Below are positions 16,501 to 21,854 of a stretch of DNA of 21,854 nt, piece after piece. Location of the stretch: positions 1 through 21,854 of the forward strand of contig LFRX01000023.1 of the NCBI GenBank assembly GCA_001512985.1, read 5' to 3'. The translations under genes and the position numbers were made by a program. A model generated the notes under the pieces. The model was not told the DNA's origin. It saw only the letters and a list, made by a program, of their open reading frames with translations, and did not search any database. The number at the start of each line of letters is the position of its first letter. Positions within the stretch are counted from its first letter, which is position 1. The DNA is from Acholeplasmatales bacterium DTU056 (lineage in GTDB: Bacteria > Bacillota_I > Bacilli_A > ML615J-28 > CAG-698).

Positions 16501-18041
16501 AATTAGTTAAAGACGGAGTAGATATTCCGTTTGAAACATTCCTTGGTTTTGAAGGGGATAAAATACCTGATATTGATTTAAACTTTTCAAGCGATTATCA
16601 AAACAAAGTTCATGAGTTTTGTCGGGAGATATTTGGAGCTGATAATACATTCCGAGCAGGAACAATTTCAACTGTTGCGTCAAAATTAGCATATAACTTT
16701 ATAAAAGATTATTTTAATTTAAAAGGAATAGAAAAGAGAAATGCTGAGAAGAATCGAATTATTGAGAAAATAATTGGAGTTAAGCGTTCGACTGGTCAGC
16801 ACCCTGGTGGAATAATCGTTGTCCCTGATGAAATTAAATACTATGATATTATTCCTGTGCAATACCCAGCCGATGATAAGTCTAGTACATGGCGCACTTC
16901 TCATTATGATTATCATAGTTTCGAAGCTAATTTATTAAAGTTAGATATTCTAGGTCATGATGATCCAACAATGATTCGAAAATTGATGGATTTTGTAGAA
17001 GAAAATCCGGAAGATTTTCCATTTAAGACGGTTGAAGAAATTCCAATTACCGATCCAAAAGTATTAAAACTATTTACCGGCGTTGAAGTATTAGGACTAC
17101 GTCCAGAACAAGTCTTTGGAGAAGAAATTGGAACAACAGGTATTCCAGAGTTTGGGACAAACTTTACCAAAGATATGTTACGTGATATCCGTCCAAAGAC
17201 ATTTTCCGATTTATTAAAGGTATCGGGTTTATCGCATGGTACTGACGTTTGGGGTGGAAATCAACGTGACTTATTACTTGGTTTAAAAAAAGGAGTTCCA
17301 CCGGTTCCGTTTAAAGAATTAATTGGATGTCGTGATGACATTATGACATATTTAATAAAAATGAATCTTCCACCAAAATTGGCCTTTCAAATTATGGAAA
17401 GCGTCCGTAAGGGAAATGGACTTACACCAGCTCAAGAAAAAGAAATGCAAAAGCATAATGTGCCACAGTGGTATATCGATTCATGTAAATTAATTAAATA
17501 TATGTTTCCAAAAGCCCATGCTACTGCATATGTCATTATGGCTTTACGAATTGCGTGGTTTAAAGTTCATCGTCCAATTTATTACTATGCTGCTTATTTT
17601 TCCCGTCGTACCGATGCTTTTGATATAAAGGCTATGGCAGAAGGAAAAGAAGCTGTCCGTAAAGTAATGCAAGAAATTGATGATCGTATTAAAAAACGTA
17701 CTGCAAGTAATAAGGATCCAGAATTATTCAACACTTTATTATTAGCTTTAGAAATGCTAGAACGCGGTTATCGATTTGAACAAATAGATATTTATCGTTC
17801 CGAAGCACGCGATTTTATCATATTACCAGACAAAAAAACACTACTTATTCCTTTCTCTGCCATGGACTCTTTAGGAGAATCAACTGCATTGTCAATTGTT
17901 GAGGCACGTAATGAGCGAATGTTTACTTCTAAACAAGATGTTTTAAATCGTACTAAAATTAATACAACTTTATTCGAACGTTTAAATGCTATTGGAGCAT
18001 TTAAAAATCTACCTGATAATGACCAAATAGGTTTATTTTAG
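13542..18041 (+). CDS. polC: DNA polymerase III alpha subunit, Gram-positive PolC type
   Basis: Main replicative DNA polymerase with built-in 3'-5' proofreading, 1499 aa (Bacillus PolC 1437). Order: N-terminal domain (1-210), OB fold (about 225-335), PHP domain opening VELHAHS (345-351) with ITDH further on, the DEDDh exonuclease inserted in the PHP (YDLETTG with D436/E438; AHNALFD; HRAIYD with H576 and D581), then the polymerase. The thumb/palm region carries a four-Cys zinc site (CPKC from 936, CPRC 981-984), and the catalytic acids lie in PDIDLNFS (D1010, D1012) and KLDILGHDDPT (D1135). All catalytic residues are present. The frame is open from GTG 13533, but AGGTGA at 13531-13536 sits 5 nt before GTG 13542, so the protein starts MVKKNKF. 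It stands alone rather than next to proS or rimP. Confidence 0.97.
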   Translation: MVKKNKFLFLIEQLDIKKHPALDTGEIDSIIINKEQGIWEFNFTFDTPLPLEILLELDSKLKNMMSSLRGVNKVITNYNYKNKSLNEITLKNYWEYFLNKLAEQRKRLNILHEVTVNYFENKITYLVANQDEVEMVYPLTLIILEELNKYGLDIEVNVEISPFETPFSHIILETIRNSTEEILQQIQQEERVNGNNNNDNQPVFKQKPRGPRKIDRTPVKLCDVPATEFQLTEYRQKYNTNEFVIEGEVFSSEITEVKGGYKIYTAIIYDGTDSIMIKSFLNKNNLKAEEKFYNEECCAGKRIRAFGNLEYDNFARDIVLMFKDIQGLGDQPKNLRKDTYSEKRVELHAHSKMSVQDGVMEVKDYVNMALHFGHTALAITDHNNIHAHPEFCKITKKLNIKPIYGLEGNLVDENHYKIALTNHKFNLNEATYVVYDLETTGLSARFNEIIEIAAVKIRNGLIVDEFSTYVKPNRPISAKITELTSITNDDVRNAPPIEEVLPQFYRFIEGCVLVAHNALFDNNFIFENLKRQNIQFDEFPSIDTLQIARVVYGDKLKRFNLRAVAKFFDVELEQHHRAIYDAKTTSLIFLKMLNDLSERGIEKYEDINALIDPKKIHNLAYAKHVTILSKNCKGQKALNQIVSISHTETLAHEPTILKSFLSQHRENLLIGSGCSNGEVWDTAFNLGYEKLLEVAKFYDFLEVQPPSAYEHLVEESGEEITRRFIKETIKDIIRAGKELGIPVVATGDVHHLEKEDVLYRDIYIRTPISGGGLHPLSHIENIPPLYFMTTDEMMQAFKFLDDDIAYEIVITNSNKIANQIEKYDIFPSKLYTPRDDFFKDRGVPSFKEEVKRLTYQNAHRIYGQKLPAYVEARIEKELKSIINNDFASIYYISHILVAKSKSDGYVVGSRGSVGSSFVATLMEITEVNPLAPHYVCPKCHFSAFKLNESQKQLYPQDELALQFEDVLQSVDTGYDLPDANCPRCGEQLVKDGVDIPFETFLGFEGDKIPDIDLNFSSDYQNKVHEFCREIFGADNTFRAGTISTVASKLAYNFIKDYFNLKGIEKRNAEKNRIIEKIIGVKRSTGQHPGGIIVVPDEIKYYDIIPVQYPADDKSSTWRTSHYDYHSFEANLLKLDILGHDDPTMIRKLMDFVEENPEDFPFKTVEEIPITDPKVLKLFTGVEVLGLRPEQVFGEEIGTTGIPEFGTNFTKDMLRDIRPKTFSDLLKVSGLSHGTDVWGGNQRDLLLGLKKGVPPVPFKELIGCRDDIMTYLIKMNLPPKLAFQIMESVRKGNGLTPAQEKEMQKHNVPQWYIDSCKLIKYMFPKAHATAYVIMALRIAWFKVHRPIYYYAAYFSRRTDAFDIKAMAEGKEAVRKVMQEIDDRIKKRTASNKDPELFNTLLLALEMLERGYRFEQIDIYRSEARDFIILPDKKTLLIPFSAMDSLGESTALSIVEARNERMFTSKQDVLNRTKINTTLFERLNAIGAFKNLPDNDQIGLF

Positions 18042-18070
18042 TATATTAATGGGAAAAAATTGTTAATAGA

Positions 18071-18099
18071 TTGCATTTTTCCAAAAATAAGGTTATACT
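18071..18099 (+). promoter_or_regulatory. Promoter of the Bax inhibitor-1 family gene
   Basis: TTGCAT (18071-18076), a 17-bp spacer and TATACT (18094-18099), 33 bp upstream of the start at 18132. The short gap after polC shows no clear terminator, so some read-through from polC is possible. Confidence 0.7.
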
Positions 18100-18131
18100 A
18101 ATATATAGAAAATATAAAGAAGGTGATGATA

Positions 18132-18884
18132 ATGAGAGAAAAACTAATGCAAACTTATAATCCATTTTTTAGAAACGCTCTTTCTCGTGATGTTGAAAGT
18201 GGTGCAGGAGTAGCTACATATGGTGGTGTCGCCGCTAAAACCTTATTTTATCTATTATTAACCGTAGTCGGTGCAATAGGTGGAATTTTCTTATTAGTAA
18301 ACAATCGTAGTGTTTGGATCACATTATTTATTTTTTCAATTGCAACATGTGGTTTAATTTCTTTTATTGCTATATTATTTCCGCGCTCTACTATGGTTTT
18401 AGGTAGTCTTTATTGCCTTGGTCAAGGATTATTAATTGGCGTTATTTCTTTAATATTTAATGCATTAATACCCGGAATAGTTCCGATTGCTATTTTATCT
18501 ACAATTGCCGTTGTATTAGTAGTTACTGCTTTATACTTAAGTTCTGCAGTTAAAGTTACTAACAAGTTTTTAAGCTTCTTAATAATGTTTGCTCTTGGAG
18601 TATTAATTTCACAACTTTTAATTTTTGTTTGTGGATTATTCTTACCAATTGATGTTGTCTTTGAAAACTATGGTATTTCCTTGTTATTTTCTGCAGTAAT
18701 GGTCTTCTTAGTAACTCTATATCTATTCTTTGATTTAGAAAATATTCGAAGTGTTGTAGAAGGAAGAGGGCCAAAATATCTTGAATGGTATGTTGCATAT
18801 GGCTTAATGTTTACAATCATTTGGTTATATATACAAATACTTATTTTTCTTGTTAGAATTTTAGCATTATCTCGAAGAAACTAA
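18132..18884 (+). CDS. Bax inhibitor-1 / YccA family membrane protein
   Basis: A polytopic membrane protein of 250 aa of the bacterial Bax inhibitor-1 (YccA-like) class. The N-terminus has the NPFF element and the GGVAAKTLFYLL first span typical of the BaxI_1 subgroup. About seven membrane spans follow, and the C-terminal part contains FDLENIRSVVEG, where the conserved acidic residues of the family lie. Relatives such as Bacillus YetJ are pH-sensitive calcium leak channels; that function is family knowledge, not visible here. GTG 18123 is in frame, but AGGTGA (18121-18126) followed by 5 nt places the start at ATG 18132. It has its own promoter between polC and this gene and is followed by the gap operator region. 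Confidence 0.9.
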   Translation: MREKLMQTYNPFFRNALSRDVESGAGVATYGGVAAKTLFYLLLTVVGAIGGIFLLVNNRSVWITLFIFSIATCGLISFIAILFPRSTMVLGSLYCLGQGLLIGVISLIFNALIPGIVPIAILSTIAVVLVVTALYLSSAVKVTNKFLSFLIMFALGVLISQLLIFVCGLFLPIDVVFENYGISLLFSAVMVFLVTLYLFFDLENIRSVVEGRGPKYLEWYVAYGLMFTIIWLYIQILIFLVRILALSRRN

Positions 18885-18904
18885 ACAATTGAATGTAATT
18901 ATTT

Positions 18905-18939
18905 TGTAAACGTTATTTAAAGTTTTGATAACGTTTACT
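18905..18939. promoter_or_regulatory. Inverted pair of cre-like sites upstream of gap
   Basis: A perfect 11-bp inverted repeat, GTAAACGTTAT (18906-18916) and ATAACGTTTAC (18928-18938), with an 11-nt spacer. The right arm read on the minus strand, AGTAAACGTTATCA, matches cre (TGWAANCGNTNWCA) at 13 of 14 positions; the left arm matches at 12. It ends 13 bp before the gap -35. A terminator role for the upstream gene is possible but no T-run follows. Confidence 0.6.
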
Positions 18940-18951
18940 CGAGTTTTACTA

Positions 18952-18979
18952 TTGTAAATTCAAAAATTAGTGATATAAT
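18952..18979 (+). promoter_or_regulatory. gap promoter
   Basis: TTGTAA (18952-18957), a 16-bp spacer and an extended -10, TG-A-TATAAT (18971-18979), 38 bp before the start codon. This is the strongest promoter in the window by match, fitting a highly expressed glycolytic gene. Confidence 0.85.
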
Positions 18980-19017
18980 TATTATGTAATTTAACATTTC
19001 ATAAGGAGGAAAAAAGA

Positions 19018-20031
19018 ATGGCAGTAAAAATTGCAATTAATGGTTTTGGGCGAATCGGACGTTTAGCTTTTCGCTTAATGTTTGGTTCAAATGATTTTGA
19101 AATCGTTGCTATCAACGATTTAACAGGAGCAGAAGACTTAGCATATTTATTAAAATATGACACTGCTCAAGGGCAATACAAAGTAGATTCTATTTCTTTT
19201 AAAGAAGATGCAATCGTTGTAGACGGAAAAGAAATTAAAGTGTTTGCGGAAAAAGATCCAAACAATCTTCCATGGAAAGCTCTTGATGTCGATGTAGTTT
19301 TAGAATGTACAGGAGTTTTCACTTCTAAAGATAAAGCAATGGCTCATATTAATGCTGGTGCTAAAAAAGTTATCATTTCCGCCCCAGCAAAAGGCGATTT
19401 AAAAACTATTGTTTACAATGTTAACCATGAAATTTTAGATGGAACTGAACAAGTTATTTCTGCTGCTTCATGTACTACAAACTGCTTAGCTCCTGTTGCT
19501 AAAGTTTTACATGAAACTGTAGGAATTGTTAAAGGTTATATGACAACTGTTCATGCTTATACAAATGACCAAAATACTTTAGATGCCCCACACAAAAAAG
19601 GCATTTATTCACGTCGTGCTCGTGCAGCAGCTGCTAATATCGTTCCAACAACAACAGGTGCCGCTTCAGCCGTAGGTTTAGTTTTACCTGAATTAAAAGG
19701 ACGCTTAGATGGTATTGCATTACGTGTTCCAACAATTACTGGTTCAGTTGTTGACTTAGTATTTGAACCAGCAAGAAATACAACTGTTGAAGAAATCAAT
19801 GCCGCTATCAAAGCAGCCGCAAACGAAACATTAGGATATACTGAGGATCCAATCGTTTCATCTGACGTTATCGGTACAACTTACGGCTCATTATTTGATG
19901 CTAACTGCACTCAAATTATGGAAGTAGATGGCAAACAATTAGTAAAAGTTGTTACTTGGTACGATAACGAAATGGGTTATACTGCACAATTAGTTCGTAC
20001 AGCTAAATATTTAATGCAAATTAATAAATAA
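19018..20031 (+). CDS. gap: Glyceraldehyde-3-phosphate dehydrogenase (NAD-dependent, glycolytic)
   Basis: Oxidises and phosphorylates glyceraldehyde 3-phosphate to 1,3-bisphosphoglycerate in the cytosol, making NADH. At 337 aa it has the usual family length. NGFGRIGR (8-15) is the NAD-binding loop, Asp34 after strand 2 marks NAD preference, the catalytic Cys152 lies in SAASCTTNCLAP and the partner His179 in VHAYTNDQ. The C-terminal WYDNEMGY is complete. AAGGAGG (19003-19009) is a strong SD. Codon use is more regular and the gene is visibly less AT-rich than its neighbours, as expected for high expression. It is monocistronic: no pgk, tpi or CggR-type regulator is adjacent, which differs from the Bacillus gapA operon. 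The upstream inverted repeat suggests sugar-responsive control. Confidence 0.98.
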   Translation: MAVKIAINGFGRIGRLAFRLMFGSNDFEIVAINDLTGAEDLAYLLKYDTAQGQYKVDSISFKEDAIVVDGKEIKVFAEKDPNNLPWKALDVDVVLECTGVFTSKDKAMAHINAGAKKVIISAPAKGDLKTIVYNVNHEILDGTEQVISAASCTTNCLAPVAKVLHETVGIVKGYMTTVHAYTNDQNTLDAPHKKGIYSRRARAAAANIVPTTTGAASAVGLVLPELKGRLDGIALRVPTITGSVVDLVFEPARNTTVEEINAAIKAAANETLGYTEDPIVSSDVIGTTYGSLFDANCTQIMEVDGKQLVKVVTWYDNEMGYTAQLVRTAKYLMQINK

Positions 20032-20045
20032 TAAAAAAAATAAAT

Positions 20046-20084
20046 AGCCAAGTAGTGATTATGCTACTTGGCTTTTTTTATTTG
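20046..20084 (+). terminator. Rho-independent terminator of gap
   Basis: A perfect 10-bp stem AGCCAAGTAG (20046-20055) / CTACTTGGCT (20064-20073) with loop TGATTATG, followed by TTTTTTATTTG. It begins 14 nt after the gap stop codon. Confidence 0.96.
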
Positions 20085-20145
20085 TCTTTAAGGCATTGAT
20101 GTTTAAAAACATTCTATTAATCATACAATATAGTAAGGTGAAAAT

Positions 20146-21207
20146 ATGATTAATGAAAAAATCAAAAAATTAGTATACTACTTATTATTAGCAATTTTTA
20201 TTTATGTTGGAATATTAATATTACCTTTTTTAATAAGAATAGCGAAATATATATTTACATTACTAATTCCCTTTTTAATTAGTTTCGTTTTAGCATTTAT
20301 TTTACAACCTATTGTCGAGTTTTTTAAACGGCGCGGTTTAAAACGTAGTTTAGCAGTTTTATTGGTAGTTACTTTATTTCTTTCAATCATCGTTTTAACC
20401 ATCACTTATTCAATTCCATATTTAGTTCGTGAAATTACAGTTTTAATAAAAAATCTTCCTGAGATTACCAATGAATTAGAAACAATTATAAATAATTTTG
20501 CTAAGAAATTTACTTTTTTGCCTGAAGACTATCGTCCAACATTTGATAATATCAGTTACTATTTACAAACCAAATTACAAGGATTATCAAATATTCCTAT
20601 GAATTTTTTAAACAACATTTTTCGATATCTAAGTATTTTAGTAACGGTCCCAATTTTAACAATCTATTTTTTGTTAGATTACGAAAAAATATTTTGTTAT
20701 ATTCGTAATAAATTAATTGAGAAGGATAAAATCCATTTTCGCAATTACTTAGCTGAATTAAATCGTACGATGAGTTCATATTTTCGGGGAATGTTTTTAG
20801 TAATGTTTATCTTTTGTCTAACAGCTAGTACTTTATTTTTAATTATCCGTTTAGAATTTGCGGTATTCTTTGGCATAATTATCGGGGTAACAAATGTCAT
20901 TCCATATTTAGGCCCATATTTGGGTGCGTCCTTTCCAGTTCTTTATGCTCTAACAACTTCGCCTCGGCGGGCTATTTTAGTCGCCATTTTGTGTTATATT
21001 ATGCAATTTTTAGAAACAAATTTTTTGACCCCGTTTGTTCAAAGCAAAACGTTAAAAATTCATCCGTTATTAATAATTTTATCACTATTAGTTTTTGGTA
21101 GATTATTTGGCATTATTGGCTTATTACTAGCAGTACCATTGTTATCAATGATTTTGATTACGTTAAAGTATTATCCAAAACGTCAAAACATGTCAAAAGA
21201 TGTATAA
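20146..21207 (+). CDS. AI-2E family transporter (PerM/YrrI-like membrane protein)
   Basis: A polytopic membrane protein of 353 aa of the AI-2 exporter (AI-2E, formerly UPF0118) family. Spans occur near residues 10-30, 35-55 and 68-90. A hydrophilic segment (95-150) is followed by the conserved FLLDYE (175-180), the YFRG turn (212-215), the NVIPYLGPYLG signature (250-260) and the C-terminal hairpin IHPLL through FGIIGLLLAVP (305-331). Family members are linked to autoinducer-2 export, Na+/H+ exchange or unknown cargo, so the substrate should not be assumed. AGGTGA (20136-20141) precedes ATG 20146 by 4 nt. It follows the gap terminator, and its stop lies only 40 nt before the next gene, with no terminator between. 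Confidence 0.9.
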   Translation: MINEKIKKLVYYLLLAIFIYVGILILPFLIRIAKYIFTLLIPFLISFVLAFILQPIVEFFKRRGLKRSLAVLLVVTLFLSIIVLTITYSIPYLVREITVLIKNLPEITNELETIINNFAKKFTFLPEDYRPTFDNISYYLQTKLQGLSNIPMNFLNNIFRYLSILVTVPILTIYFLLDYEKIFCYIRNKLIEKDKIHFRNYLAELNRTMSSYFRGMFLVMFIFCLTASTLFLIIRLEFAVFFGIIIGVTNVIPYLGPYLGASFPVLYALTTSPRRAILVAILCYIMQFLETNFLTPFVQSKTLKIHPLLIILSLLVFGRLFGIIGLLLAVPLLSMILITLKYYPKRQNMSKDV

Positions 21208-21247
21208 AACCATCTTTGAAATTATATTATTTTAATGGGTGAAAGTT

Positions 21248-21854
21248 TTGATAACATCTAATTTTCATATCTATGAAAAAAAGTCTATAGATGATATGAT
21301 TATTTGTAAGTTATGTGATTTTATCACTAGTTATCCTTTAATTTGGTATCACTATACTCAAAAGATTATAAATGATAAAAAAATCATAAATTACCATAAA
21401 AATTATATAACTTTTTCTTTATTAAAGATATCAAATTCATTAAGACAAACTATAGATAAATTAGTTGATAATTTACTAAAAATGAACATGATAAAAAAAG
21501 TAACTAAGGATTCAGAATTAATTTCTTTAACCTTTTATGATGAAGAAGTAGCGTTATTTTTAAGTGATAATCGAATTTGGCTTTGCTATTTGACATATTA
21601 TGCGTTTAAACAATTATTAAATGATCAAATCTATCTTTTTCCTATTCTAAAAAATAATAATATTATTTTTAATTTAGATCTATTTTTTATTCATAGAAAT
21701 ATTGGATATGGAGTTATTTGCGAAAATTATAATAATATTGATTGGCATAACTTTGTAAAAAATAATATTTTTTTGATCCTAATAACACTTAAAAATTCTA
21801 AAAATAATCTGCCTATCGTACAATATAAATATAACTTTTTCGTATTTAAGCAAG
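21248..21854 (+). CDS. Unrecognised protein with winged-helix-like segment, runs off the window
   Basis: A continuous reading frame of 202 codons with no stop to the right edge. GGGTGA (21237-21242) lies 5 nt before TTG 21248, the same SD geometry as ktrA, polC and the Bax inhibitor gene, giving MITSNFHIYEKK. An in-frame GTG at 21239 overlaps the SD and is less likely. Residues 56-86 (FSLLKISNSLRQTIDKLVD then NLLKMNMIKKV) look like a winged helix-turn-helix, as in DnaD/DnaB-like or transcriptional proteins. The remainder is Asn/Ile/Phe-rich, with three TGG Trp codons and no TGA. No family is recognised. It may be co-transcribed with the AI-2E gene. Confidence 0.65.
   Translation, partial: MITSNFHIYEKKSIDDMIICKLCDFITSYPLIWYHYTQKIINDKKIINYHKNYITFSLLKISNSLRQTIDKLVDNLLKMNMIKKVTKDSELISLTFYDEEVALFLSDNRIWLCYLTYYAFKQLLNDQIYLFPILKNNNIIFNLDLFFIHRNIGYGVICENYNNIDWHNFVKNNIFLILITLKNSKNNLPIVQYKYNFFVFKQ

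Noticed and set aside
18045..18090. GGAAAAA...TTTTTCC inverted repeat after polC as a terminator
   Set aside because: It has no T-run after the right arm and overlaps the -35 of the next promoter, so it is more likely incidental.
1..21854. CRISPR array, insertion sequence, prophage or integration-site signatures
   Set aside because: No regularly spaced direct repeats other than the protein-coding Flg_new units, no transposase or integrase reading frame, and no duplicated tRNA 3' end were seen.

Overview
The window looks like chromosomal DNA of a low-GC member of the Bacillota, most likely of the Mollicutes/Acholeplasma-type branch. The sequence is strongly AT-rich, Shine-Dalgarno sequences are of the AGGAGG or AGGTGA type, and there is a Gram-positive PolC, a KtrAB potassium channel, lipoproteins with short lipoboxes and a repeat-rich (Flg_new/InlB B-repeat) lipoprotein. 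Every complete gene stops at TAA or TAG, and tryptophan is written TGG. TGA is therefore not a sense codon here, and the standard reading gives full-length proteins. Taxonomic placement is inference.

Layout. The left edge holds the 3' part of a tRNA-Cys and its terminator (1-110). Next come ktrB-ktrA (K+ uptake, one operon) and a MerR/TipAS-type drug-sensing regulator. That regulator has a textbook MerR promoter (19-bp spacer with a dyad), its own terminator and a likely internal translation start for the ligand-binding half. A two-gene unit follows: a 63-aa XRE repressor and a 1599-aa protein that joins a DnaQ-like exonuclease, a RecQ helicase and a UvrD-like helicase. Positions 8316-9663 hold a lipoprotein gene whose signal peptide is split by an 8-A tract, then an in-frame coding-like remnant. 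After it are a small 2-TM protein (84 aa), a PlsC-like acyltransferase and, on the minus strand, the 746-aa repeat lipoprotein. The right third is polC, a Bax inhibitor-1/YccA-type membrane protein, gap (GAPDH), an AI-2E family membrane protein and the start of an unrecognised gene that runs off the end.

How it fits together. Most genes are separately transcribed housekeeping or envelope genes: potassium homeostasis, replication, glycolysis, membrane proteins. The parts that stand out are the XRE plus exonuclease-RecQ-UvrD unit, the TipAS regulator with its nested start, the poly-A frame break in the lipoprotein, and a recurring cre-like/LacI-type motif GTAARCGTTAT. The motif occurs upstream of both gap (as an inverted pair) and the repeat lipoprotein, suggesting shared sugar-responsive control. 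Several starts given here are internal to the longest possible reading frames and were chosen from Shine-Dalgarno spacing.
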